This document shows, in pieces, positions 1 through 5,973 of a stretch of DNA of 11,975 bases. The notes below the pieces were generated by a model. That model was not told the DNA's origin. It worked only from the letters and a program-made list of their open reading frames with translations, and did not search any database. How positions within the stretch are numbered: the stretch's first letter is position 1; each line of letters opens with the position of its first letter. The DNA is taken from positions 1 to 11,975 of the forward strand of contig DAOVFI010000047.1 in the NCBI GenBank assembly GCA_030673005.1, given 5' to 3'. Source of the DNA: Planctomycetales bacterium. Its GTDB lineage: Bacteria > Planctomycetota > Phycisphaerae > SM23-33. A program made the position numbers and the translations under genes.

Positions 1-53
1 CTGATCGGCTTGCCGAACATTATTCGAAGAGTTCTGGCGTCGTAGTCAATCAT
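1..53 (-). CDS. hipT: HipT-like kinase toxin, 5' end only
   Basis: Only the first 17 or so codons lie in the window (MIDYDARTLRIMFGKPI, then the edge). The ATG at 53-51 starts two nucleotides after the hipS stop. A purine-rich AAGGCGGGA stretch sits about 6 nt upstream as a ribosome binding site. The frame is open back to a TGA at 113-111 but holds no other usual start codon, so this ATG is the only reasonable one. Identity is inferred mainly from position: in hipBST operons, the gene after hipS encodes a HipA-like Ser/Thr kinase lacking the N-terminal subdomain that HipS supplies. The visible residues alone do not prove it. Confidence 0.5.
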   Translation of the reverse strand, partial: MIDYDARTLRIMFGKPI

Positions 54-55
54 CG

Positions 56-451
56 CTATTCCCGCCTTATATGCGGAAGGTCCGTCGCAAGGGAACCACG
101 GCTCCCATGTTCATTTACACCGTCATCCTGATGACAAAAAACCTCCCGCAGACTGACGGCTCCGATACAGTCGCCGCAGGTGTGCATCAGCAGACCAAAG
201 GTATCGCGCTCATCCACCTTGATGGTGGGGGAGACAATCCTCAGGTACCATCCCTCGGGCACCAGGCCGGCGAAGAATGAGAACAACGTTTCCGACTCGA
301 ACGGCTCAGCCTGCAATGGTAGCGTCAGCGAGATAGGCTTGCCCTCGATCAAGTATGATTCGTCGTAGATGAACCGGTAGCCGCCGTCGGCGAGTTCGGT
401 GAGCCGCCCCGCCAGGTGGTTGCGGTAGAACACGTCGGCCTGGCGGGTCAT
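56..451 (-). CDS. hipS: HipS-like protein (stand-alone HipA N-terminal domain)
   Basis: This 131-residue protein carries the domain normally found at the N terminus of HipA kinases (the Couple_hipA type), here as a separate polypeptide. The clearest stretch is FFAGLVPEGWYL near residues 59-70, followed by LLMHTCGDCIGAVSL at about 87-101, both typical of this subdomain. The gene overlaps hipB by four bases (ATGA at 451-448) and has GAGGA about 7 nt upstream, so translational coupling is likely. In the characterised E. coli HipBST system, HipS is the antitoxin that inhibits the HipT kinase, and HipB is the DNA-binding partner. The last 26 or so residues do not resemble the domain and may be a lineage-specific tail. 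An alternative reading is the N-terminal half of a HipA split by mutation, but the tight spacing on both sides argues for a genuine three-gene design. Confidence 0.82.
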   Translation of the reverse strand: MTRQADVFYRNHLAGRLTELADGGYRFIYDESYLIEGKPISLTLPLQAEPFESETLFSFFAGLVPEGWYLRIVSPTIKVDERDTFGLLMHTCGDCIGAVSLREVFCHQDDGVNEHGSRGSLATDLPHIRRE

Positions 452-642
452 GATTTCGTCCTCACGCCAAGCTCACAGCCGAACAGCGCGAGCACCTGGT
501 TGACCTTGTCCATCCGGGCCGTAGGTTTGCCCTGTTCCAGCTCACGCACAAATCGCAAGCCCACGCCTGCCCGCTCAGCCAGCTCGGCCTGGGTCAGCCC
601 CGCCGACTTCCGCATCTCAATAATTTCCCTGGCCAATTCCAT
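448..642 (-). CDS. hipB: HipB-like XRE-family transcriptional regulator
   Basis: This is a 64-residue helix-turn-helix protein of the XRE/Cro type. The HTH covers about residues 12-43: RKSAGLTQAELAERAGV is the first helix pair, and LRFVRELEQGKPT contains the recognition helix and the ExGK turn typical of the family. The ATG at 642 was chosen because AGGA lies 8 nt upstream. A GTG at 678 would extend the protein by 12 residues, but across the putative operator and -10 region. In HipA-type toxin-antitoxin loci, HipB binds palindromic operators and represses the operon. Here a TACC-N6-GGTA palindrome repeats three times upstream, which fits autoregulation. The stop codon overlaps the hipS start. 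Confidence 0.85.
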   Translation of the reverse strand: MELAREIIEMRKSAGLTQAELAERAGVGLRFVRELEQGKPTARMDKVNQVLALFGCELGVRTKS

Positions 643-648
643 GCTTGC

Positions 649-662
649 CGTCCTATCGGGTA
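649..662. promoter_or_regulatory. Putative HipB operator, copy 1
   Basis: The core CCTATCGGG is followed by the right half-site GGTA; the left half-site is degenerate. It lies between the predicted -10 and the hipB ribosome binding site, where binding would block transcription. It shares its core with two upstream copies. Confidence 0.5.
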
Positions 663-681
663 TAATACCAGACTTCACTCC

Positions 682-713
682 ATTATAATCGGCTACTTGG
701 CCTATGTAGTCAA
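682..713 (-). promoter_or_regulatory. Predicted sigma-70 promoter of hipBST
   Basis: Reading the minus strand, TTGACT (713-708) is followed after 17 bp by GATTAT (690-685), which overlaps a perfect TATAAT (687-682, 20-bp spacing). Transcription would start near 675, leaving a leader of about 33 nt before hipB. Operator copies flank this promoter on both sides, as expected for a repressed toxin-antitoxin operon. Confidence 0.55.
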
Positions 714-722
714 GTTTATTTG

Positions 723-736
723 TACCCTATCAGGTA
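723..736. promoter_or_regulatory. Putative HipB operator, copy 2 (complete palindrome)
   Basis: TACCCTATCAGGTA is an inverted repeat, TACC-N6-GGTA, sitting just upstream of the predicted -35 box. Its core aligns with copy 1 at a distance of 74 bp and with copy 3 at 73 bp. E. coli HipB operators have the related plan TATCC-N8-GGATA, so a HipB operator is the natural reading. Confidence 0.55.
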
Positions 737-795
737 TAAAAAGCAAGCACAAGAGGATGTTGCTGGCTTCATTTTGACTTTGAAAGGCTGTTTTA

Positions 796-809
796 TACCC
801 TATCGGGGC
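796..809. promoter_or_regulatory. Putative HipB operator, copy 3
   Basis: TACCCTATCGGGGC keeps the left half-site and core of the motif; the right half is degenerate. It lies 73 bp further upstream than copy 2. The rest of this gap up to 981 holds no gene or recognisable signal that I can see. Confidence 0.45.
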
Positions 810-981
810 TATTTTGTAAGTGCTTGGCAAACACAGGCCCACCAGAATCAGAACTCCGAACACACTTACGCGTTCTTCAGGTCTATCTATCCAAGCACGG
901 AACGCGCACAAGCACAGGACACCGGAACCATCGCGATCTCGGCATAGTGGGATGACGACAGGCTGCTGGACCGGCTGGTCT

Positions 982-2133
982 TCAAGGCGTTCCCGGCAGG
1001 TTGTGCTTGCAGTGTCTGGCCGGAACGCCTTCGCGGCGGCAGATGTCCAGGAATGGCTTGACGATCTGGCTGTCGGCAACATCGGCCGGAAGGCGCCAGG
1101 CCCCGCCGCGGAAGATCAGCCTTTGCGGAGCCGCGAGGAATTCATACGCCTGTCGCATGGCCCGCATTGTGTCCGACAAAGACCGGCTGCGGGGCTGGAC
1201 GATCTTGGCTGCCGAATAAACCACGTAGCGAGCGCCAACCTCTTTGGCAAATCGGACCAAGTCGGTCAGGTCGTCCAAAGTCTGGGCTTCGGTAAGCCCG
1301 AAGTCCGCCAATGTCCTGACCGAACCTTCCCCAAACGGTGATCGTGGAAACAACGGATCAATCCGCAGCGCCAAGGGGATGCCGGCTGCCCGGATTGCGC
1401 GGATGCCCTCGATGCGATCCTGAACAGATGGCGCATTGTGCTCGTAGGCTGCCCTGGCTTCATCACGCCAGAACGCCAGGCTCACTTCGATACAGAATCC
1501 GGGCTGGCCGGTTTGGGCAAACTCCTCCCGGCGCGGATGAACGGTCGGCAACTCGACCAGACTACTGAACAGGTCGATGTAATTGCGGCTCACAGCCAGC
1601 ATCGGGTTCTTGGTAAGGACGGTAACCGTCGTGAAACGATTGCGATGGGCAAGAATCTGCTCCAGGGCCAGCCCGGCGTGGCCAAGTTTCGCTTCAAGCG
1701 GTTGAAACGGGTCGGTGCTGTTTGGCAGGTGCAGCGGGGCCGGTGAGACGTCGAACTGTTCCAGGTCTTCGATATCCTTTTGGAGTAAGCGGGGAAAGTT
1801 TTCCTTCGGCCTGGCATCCATGTTCGCATAGCCGGATACGTAGCAGTATCCGCATTGGTGCTCACAGCCGGTGTAAACGTTGATGCAGTACCGATGGCCG
1901 GAAGGAAACTCGCGCTGGTCGGCGAAGAGGCAGTACCACTTGATCACCCTCGGCCGGGTCGGTCCAAGAGTCGGCTTGCTCGACCCGTGCGGCAGGAAGT
2001 ACCACGCCATCGCAGCCTGCTCGGCCGGTGCTCGACCATCCCAAACCGGCCCGTATTTCGGATCAACCCGCCGGGCCAAAGCCAGACCTTCTTCGACGCC
2101 GGTGCTAAACAGGTTCATGCCACTGACCGCCAT
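982..2133 (-). CDS. Radical SAM protein, spore photoproduct lyase-like (SplB/COG1533-type)
   Basis: This 383-residue protein has the radical SAM cluster motif GCEHQCGYCY, with C90, C94 and C97 spaced CX3CX2C to bind a 4Fe-4S cluster and S-adenosylmethionine. It continues with a TIM-barrel-like region containing VTVLTKNP (about 171-177), a conserved-looking FCIEVSLAF and RIDPLFPR. Together with the RYCINVYTGC lead-in, this matches the group annotated as SPL-family or DNA-photolyase-like radical SAM proteins. Most of that group are not true spore photoproduct lyases and their substrate is unknown. The long N-terminal extension (about 80 residues, with a WYCLF segment) precedes the cluster motif. 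Extra C-terminal cysteines (CRREG, HCKHN) could bind a second metal, which is speculative. The ATG at 2133 lacks a strong ribosome binding site. The gene stands alone, divergent from the small gene at 2304. Confidence 0.85.
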   Translation of the reverse strand: MAVSGMNLFSTGVEEGLALARRVDPKYGPVWDGRAPAEQAAMAWYFLPHGSSKPTLGPTRPRVIKWYCLFADQREFPSGHRYCINVYTGCEHQCGYCYVSGYANMDARPKENFPRLLQKDIEDLEQFDVSPAPLHLPNSTDPFQPLEAKLGHAGLALEQILAHRNRFTTVTVLTKNPMLAVSRNYIDLFSSLVELPTVHPRREEFAQTGQPGFCIEVSLAFWRDEARAAYEHNAPSVQDRIEGIRAIRAAGIPLALRIDPLFPRSPFGEGSVRTLADFGLTEAQTLDDLTDLVRFAKEVGARYVVYSAAKIVQPRSRSLSDTMRAMRQAYEFLAAPQRLIFRGGAWRLPADVADSQIVKPFLDICRREGVPARHCKHNLPGTP

Positions 2134-2211
2134 GCCATAAAGCCTAACAAATCACGAACGGCCACACAAGGGGCCATGTAGAGAAGGCATGCTTCCAGTA
2201 TCATTTGTGGA

Positions 2212-2278
2212 CGAAAACAAGAAAGGGGCTTATTTTCGTTTTGGCCAATTTCGCTAATAACACCAGCCCTTATTTTCG
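2212..2278. repeat. Three copies of a CGAAAAYAAG motif before the small gene
   Basis: CGAAAACAAG at 2212-2221 faces CTTATTTTCG at 2229-2238 as an inverted pair (9 of 10 positions pair, 7-bp loop). The second form is repeated exactly at 2269-2278, 40 bp downstream. The set lies immediately upstream of the chosen start at 2304, where operator sites would be expected. It could equally be simple AT-rich coincidence. Confidence 0.4.
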
Positions 2279-2303
2279 CCAGCAAAGACACGGACGTGTG
2301 CTG

Positions 2304-2615
2304 ATGATGATTATCGCAGACCGTGCCCGAACACGCGGCTTCATCCCCTATTCAGATCTGGTTGCGGGAATCGGGGCGATCCAATTTCAACCCCATGAAG
2401 CTCGCTTCTTCCATTTTCTCGGCGAGATTTCGGAGGAAGAGGATGCCGCTGGGCGAGGCATGATGACGGCGTTAGTTGTCCACAAGGAAGGGGATATGCA
2501 GCCGGGGCCAGGTTTCTTCGAACTGGCGAAACGCCTTGGACGCGACGTGACGGACATCGAGAAGTGCTGGGTTGCCGAATTTAAGAAAGTGCATGCCTCT
2601 CTGGGGGTCTCTTAA
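2304..2615 (+). CDS. Small protein of unknown function
   Basis: The protein has 103 residues if it starts at the ATG at 2304, where GGAC lies about 8 nt upstream. A longer reading from 2205 adds 33 residues that run through a repeated motif and look non-coding. I do not recognise a named family. The sequence looks like a compact alpha/beta domain: GFIPYSDLVAGIG, then a helix, LGEISEEEDAAGRG, a hydrophobic strand MMTALVVHK, PGPGFFELAKRLGRD, and a C-terminal helix EKCWVAEFKKVHA. The GRG...VVHK and PGPGFF stretches have the look of a conserved core. No signal peptide or membrane segment is present, so it is probably cytoplasmic. It is divergent from the radical SAM gene, and nothing in the context fixes a function. 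Confidence 0.65.
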   Translation: MMIIADRARTRGFIPYSDLVAGIGAIQFQPHEARFFHFLGEISEEEDAAGRGMMTALVVHKEGDMQPGPGFFELAKRLGRDVTDIEKCWVAEFKKVHASLGVS

Positions 2616-2799
2616 GCCACGAGGCTGAGGATGCGAAGGATGTGTGGCTCCAGTGGCTGCAGGAACGTCGTGACGAACGGCTGAATCGCCACGCTCGGTT
2701 CAAGGTTCGGACAGTCGCCCCGATATATTCGGCGCGCAGGCGGACGTACCTGATATTGGTCCCTTTATTCTGAATCGTTGTACTTAGATCCTTACCAAT

Positions 2800-2916
2800 T
2801 TAGAGCATTTAACGAGATTTTGTAGCGAATAGACTTCTCTGACATGGGACCGACAGCCCACAGAAAGCCTTCTGTGGGCTGTGTTACCCGTTCCAAATTG
2901 ACGTGAATTGCTCTAA
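2800..2916. repeat. Palindromic intergenic repeat element with central hairpin
   Basis: The ends TTAGAGCA (2800-2807) and TGCTCTAA (2909-2916) are inverted copies, with weaker pairing continuing inward for about 15 bp. In the middle is a perfect 13-bp stem, 2853-2865 with 2870-2882, around the loop AGCC. No U-tract follows, so it is not a typical terminator. No ORF lies inside. The right end doubles as the left end of the next element. From 2616 to 2800 only a non-initiated open frame (2585-2773) is present, and I do not call it a gene. Confidence 0.6.
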
Positions 2917-3169
2917 CCCGCATTTCTAACCACAGGCGGCTGTTCGCCGTCCCAAGGGGAGGACACAGAGTTCACAGAAATATTTATTACAAAAGAAGTT
3001 ACAAACTATTATGGCTATTCAAAAAACAACACTCTGTTTTTTCAGATTATAAAAAGCCGGGCACGATTGTCCGGTCGGGATGAGATAACCATTGAAATTG
3101 CAATAAAACATGTTTTTAAGATCTCTGTGAACTCTGTGTCCTCTGTGGTTAGAAATGCGGGCTAAAGCA
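2909..3169. repeat. MITE-like element with long inverted arms
   Basis: The left arm (2909-2935 plus 2960-2978) and the right arm (3123-3169) are inverted copies over about 46 bp, sharing CCCGCATTTCTAACCACAG and AGGACACAGAGTTCACAGA. The left arm is interrupted by 24 extra bases (2936-2959) that contain a small GGCG/CGCC hairpin. The right arm shows a 9-bp periodicity, CTGTG recurring three times. The roughly 144-bp interior is AT-rich and has no ORF. It resembles a non-autonomous palindromic mobile element; no clear target-site duplication was found. Confidence 0.7.
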
Positions 3170-3191
3170 GGCATATTGTCAGATTATGTCA

Positions 3192-3223
3192 TAAAACTAT
3201 ACACGATAATAATATGTGTAGTT
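3192..3223 (-). terminator. Weak candidate terminator after parB
   Basis: On the minus strand, ACTACAC pairs with GTGTATAGT (2-nt bulge) just beyond the parB stop and is followed by TTTT. The stem is short and AT-rich, so this is tentative. Confidence 0.35.
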
Positions 3224-3229
3224 TGGAAT

Positions 3230-4219
3230 TCAACTTTCTATCTTCGCACCCAGCGTGGCCGTTATTCTGTCGAAATCTTCCAGCGTGTAGTATTCTATGG
3301 TGATTCTGCCGGAGTTTCTGGACCTTCCCGGGCTGATCGAGACCCGGTTGCCAATCGAACGGGTCAATTGCTCTTCAACGTCAAGCATGTAGGCAGAACG
3401 CGGTGATGGTGTTTTCTTTTCCTTTATCTCGACGTCCGGGGAACTACCTCGCTGGGCGGCAAGGACCAGGCTCTCCAACTTACGGACCGACAGTCTCTCC
3501 CGGACAATCCTGCGGGCAAGACCGACCTGAACCTCAGGCCTGCCGGCAAGCCCGGCAAGAACCCTGGCATGACTGAATTCTATCTCGCCCGAAACTACCA
3601 TCGACTGCACGTCGTTACATAACGCCAGTAGCCGTAAATGGTTAGCAATAGTGGCTCTCGCTTCGCCCATTCTTTTGGCGACTTGTTCCTGTGTCAGGCC
3701 GAAGCGGTCGATCAGGTTGCGGTAGGCGTCTGCCCGTTCGATCGGGTTCAGGTTTGCCCGCTGTATGTTCTCGATCAGGGACAGTTCCAGCATTTCCTGG
3801 CTGGAGGCGGACCTGATGATGCACGGCACCTCTTCCAGACCGGCAAGCCGGGAAGCGCGGAGGCGTCGCTCGCCGGCAACAAGATTGTATGGTGTGCCTT
3901 TCTCATCGTCTTCGTAATGCGCCTCGGCGATAAGGATCGGTTGGAGAAGCCCGTGAACGCGGATGCTATCCGCCAATTCTGCTAGTGAATTTTCATCGAA
4001 TTTCTGGCGTGGCTGGGACGGGTTCGGGCTTATGCTATCGACCGGGACCATGCTGATCCCGCCGCCGGCGACGGATATCGTCCGATGGCGATGCGTCGGA
4101 ACAGTGTCCTGGACGGATTCATCCGTCGGCTGATATTCGGGCGAATCCGTCAGGGTTGAATTGCGGATCAGACTGGAAAGACCCCTGCCCAGACGGGGAC
4201 GATTTGTCTTTCGAGGCAT
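3230..4219 (-). CDS. parB: Chromosome-partitioning protein ParB (Spo0J/Noc family)
   Basis: This is a 329-residue ParB that binds parS, loads on DNA as a CTP-dependent clamp and, with ParA, segregates the replicated origin. Visible parts are the N-terminal RLGRGLSSLI segment (9-18) of the kind that contacts ParA, the ParB/Srx CTPase fold from about 57 to 155 with GERRLRAS (116-123) and ENIQR (150-154), a helix-turn-helix (about 174-198, GLTQEQVAKRMGEARATIANHLRLL), and a C-terminal dimerisation region ending near ITIEYYTLEDFDRITATL. The start at 4219 is supported by AAAGGAGGT 9 nt upstream; a longer frame to 4291 crosses this site. A perfect parS lies about 255 bp upstream. A parA gene usually precedes parB, but here gpsA does, so parB is separated from any parA partner within this window. 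Confidence 0.96.
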   Translation of the reverse strand: MPRKTNRPRLGRGLSSLIRNSTLTDSPEYQPTDESVQDTVPTHRHRTISVAGGGISMVPVDSISPNPSQPRQKFDENSLAELADSIRVHGLLQPILIAEAHYEDDEKGTPYNLVAGERRLRASRLAGLEEVPCIIRSASSQEMLELSLIENIQRANLNPIERADAYRNLIDRFGLTQEQVAKRMGEARATIANHLRLLALCNDVQSMVVSGEIEFSHARVLAGLAGRPEVQVGLARRIVRERLSVRKLESLVLAAQRGSSPDVEIKEKKTPSPRSAYMLDVEEQLTRSIGNRVSISPGRSRNSGRITIEYYTLEDFDRITATLGAKIES

Positions 4220-4315
4220 TTTACTTATACCTCCTTTCGGGATTAAAAAGTTTAGTAACAGTTCATCTGTTTGCAGAAGCATGAAAAGCATTTTACAGCG
4301 ATGCAGCGGAAAAGA

Positions 4316-4359
4316 GAATGTTGAACCTGCCGGTAGGCAGGTTCAACATTCATTTTTTT
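4316..4359. terminator. Strong hairpin terminator, possibly bidirectional
   Basis: A perfect 16-bp stem (4316-4331 with 4336-4351) closes a GGTA tetraloop. On the plus strand, seven Ts follow (4353-4359). On the minus strand, TCTCTTTTCC follows, so it could also stop gpsA transcripts before parB. Its core, CCTGCCGGTAGGCAGG, recurs exactly at 9591-9606. Confidence 0.7.
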
Positions 4360-4458
4360 ATCACCTTCATCCCTGTGAAGTCTTTTCGGGACAAACCAAA
4401 ACATCTTCTATTACAAACATCTGAAGTGTTACAAAAATTGATTATCACTCTCCAAATT

Positions 4459-4506
4459 CCCGCTTCAATTGCATTGTTCCACGTGGAACATTGCAATTGA
4501 AGCGGG
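4459..4506. repeat. 48-bp near-perfect palindrome enclosing parS
   Basis: Outside the 16-bp parS, a single T/T mismatch (4474/4491) is followed by 15 further perfectly complementary positions on each side (4459-4473 with 4492-4506). The whole 48 bp could form a hairpin or cruciform. It begins 11 bp past the gpsA stop, so it may also act on gpsA mRNA ends, although no U-tract follows. Confidence 0.9.
4475..4490. other. parS: parS centromere site
   Basis: TGTTCCACGTGGAACA is a perfect 16-bp palindrome matching the bacterial parS consensus (TGTTNCACGTGNAACA). It lies between gpsA and parB, the usual placement near parB. It forms the centre of a much longer palindrome spanning 4459-4506. Confidence 0.95.
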
Positions 4507-4516
4507 TTTGATCTTT

Positions 4517-5527
4517 TCAGTCTTCCGCTTTCGGCGGGCGGGTCATCAGTTCTGCGATTGCCTTTGTTGGGTCCTGACCCTCGAAGATTACTGCGTGCAC
4601 CGCTTTAGTGATGGGCATCTCTATTCCGTTTCTATCGGCAAGTTCCATTACGCTGGTGGTAGTTGCGATGCCCTCGACTACGCTTTGTGTCTCTTCAACG
4701 ATTTGTTTCGTCTTCATCCCCCTTCCAATGGCCTCGCCGAATGAGCGGTTCCTTCCATGTGGACTGATGCAGGTTGTTACCAGATCGCCCAGCCCCGCCA
4801 GTCCCGAAAATGTCTCTCGTCGCCCACCCATTGCTGTGCCCAGGCGCGTTATCTCGACCAGTCCCCTCGTCAGCAATGCGGCCTTGGCGTTGTCGCCCGC
4901 ACGCAGACCGTCGAGCACACCACCGGCGATAGCAATGACGTTCTTTGTAGCAGCCGCTATCTCCACTCCAACAATATCTGTATTGGTATAGACGCGGAAG
5001 TAGGCCGTAGCGAAGGTCTGCTGCGCCCGCCGGGCGATTTTCTCGTTCTCGGAGGCCACAACAACGGTTGCGGGCAATTTCCGCGCAACCTCGGCTGCAA
5101 TGCTTGGCCCCGACAGCGCCGCCACAGGCCGGTCTCCTTCAGGTGAACCGTCCAGAACGTCCCTTAGTATCTCAGACGGTCGGAGGAGTGTCTTGTTTTC
5201 GATTCCCTTGGTGACCGAGCAGATCGGCAGTCCTGAAGGGCAGCTCTGCCTGAGTCTTTCCCAGACTGAACGGGTGAACTGAGTCGGTACAGCCGATACC
5301 GCCATAACCGTTTCTGCGAAGGCCTTGTCCGGATCGGTAGTGATCTCGATATCCTCCGGCAGTGAAACGCCCGGCAGGAACTTGTCGTTCCTGCCTGTAT
5401 TGCGCATTTCGTCGGCATTGCCCTCGAAAGCACTCCACAAGCGGACGGCAAATCCATTATCGGCGAGTATCCTCGCACACACAGTCGCCATCGCACCGTC
5501 ACCGACAATCAATATCAAATCACTCAT
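4517..5527 (-). CDS. gpsA: Glycerol-3-phosphate dehydrogenase [NAD(P)+]
   Basis: This 336-residue enzyme interconverts dihydroxyacetone phosphate and sn-glycerol 3-phosphate in the cytoplasm, the entry point to phospholipid synthesis. The N terminus LILIVGDGAMATVCARIL is a Rossmann beta-alpha-beta with GDGAMA in place of the common GxGxxG/A loop. SVTKGIE (104-110) includes the conserved K107. LSGPSIAAEVAR (138-149) and EIAAATKNVIAIAGG (189-203, with catalytic-type K195) follow, then FSGLAGLGDLVTTC and SPHGRNRSFG (255-264), which are signatures of the C-terminal helical domain. Length and domain order are normal. The start at 5527 places the Rossmann strand at residue 4. No Shine-Dalgarno sequence precedes it, and a candidate -10 lies so close that the mRNA may be nearly leaderless. 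Confidence 0.96.
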   Translation of the reverse strand: MSDLILIVGDGAMATVCARILADNGFAVRLWSAFEGNADEMRNTGRNDKFLPGVSLPEDIEITTDPDKAFAETVMAVSAVPTQFTRSVWERLRQSCPSGLPICSVTKGIENKTLLRPSEILRDVLDGSPEGDRPVAALSGPSIAAEVARKLPATVVVASENEKIARRAQQTFATAYFRVYTNTDIVGVEIAAATKNVIAIAGGVLDGLRAGDNAKAALLTRGLVEITRLGTAMGGRRETFSGLAGLGDLVTTCISPHGRNRSFGEAIGRGMKTKQIVEETQSVVEGIATTTSVMELADRNGIEMPITKAVHAVIFEGQDPTKAIAELMTRPPKAED

Positions 5528-5535
5528 GACAGTAA

Positions 5536-5564
5536 AGGCTACTCTGACCTGTCTCGTTTGTCAA
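5536..5564 (-). promoter_or_regulatory. Candidate gpsA promoter, nearly leaderless
   Basis: On the minus strand a perfect TTGACA (5564-5559) is followed after 17 bp by TAGCCT (5541-5536), a weak -10. Transcription would begin within a few bases of the gpsA ATG at 5527, which agrees with the absence of a ribosome binding site. Confidence 0.4.
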
Positions 5565-5900
5565 GTTGAAGACAAGACTGCAAATATCTCAAACAGACGG
5601 ATTCGGCAAATATTTGTAATTTCCGTATCTGCTTATGTATCAAGACTATACGGCTACTGCTCTTTCGCTATACTGTATTATAATTTTCGTAATACATTGT
5701 TACATCATGGTTTATGAGTTGTCCGGCATGTTCGTTTTTGAGCGCAGCGGAAACTTCCTGGGAATCGAAGAATCGGCTTTGACACGACAACGCGGTTTGG
5801 ATTGTTTTCTGTTGAAGCAGTGTCGAACGGTTTATCGTGAGCAGTGCCTGGGAAAAACCGACATACTGACAGAAAAAAAGTGTAAAGAAAAATTTTTGTC
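5565..5900. other. Intergenic region between divergent gpsA and the outer-membrane gene
   Basis: No gene is supported here. An 89-codon frame at 5635-5904 has an irregular composition, no ribosome binding site and no recognisable domain. A small inverted repeat, TGTATTA (5674-5680) with TAATACA (5690-5696), could be an operator or weak hairpin. Confidence 0.5.
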
Positions 5901-5930
5901 TTGACGAAGAATCTATAAGTCGCGTAGAAG
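5901..5930 (+). promoter_or_regulatory. Candidate promoter of the outer-membrane protein gene
   Basis: TTGACG (5901-5906), an 18-bp gap and TAGAAG (5925-5930) precede the gene, predicting a leader of about 37 nt. The -35 box is good and the -10 box matches at four of six positions. Confidence 0.4.
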
Positions 5931-5973
5931 GTGCGTTAACTTTCCTTCGTGAACATGAATAGGGAGAAAATTA

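Noticed and set aside
643..678. GTG start at 678 for hipB
   Set aside because: It would translate through the -10/operator region, and the ATG at 642 has a better ribosome binding site.
2585..2773. Open frame with a plausible charged helix (DVWLQWLQERRDERLNR) after the small gene
   Set aside because: It has no good start codon or ribosome binding site and overlaps the end of the preceding gene. It could be a decayed fragment but cannot be shown.
2800..3169. CRISPR array or tandem repeat array
   Set aside because: The repeats are inverted arms of palindromes, not direct repeats with regular spacers.
4220..4291. Extended N terminus of ParB from 4291
   Set aside because: The extension crosses a perfect ribosome binding site, and known ParB proteins begin close to the LGRGLSSLI segment.
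5635..5904. An 89-codon frame before the outer-membrane gene
   Set aside because: No ribosome binding site, irregular composition, and it runs into the predicted promoter.
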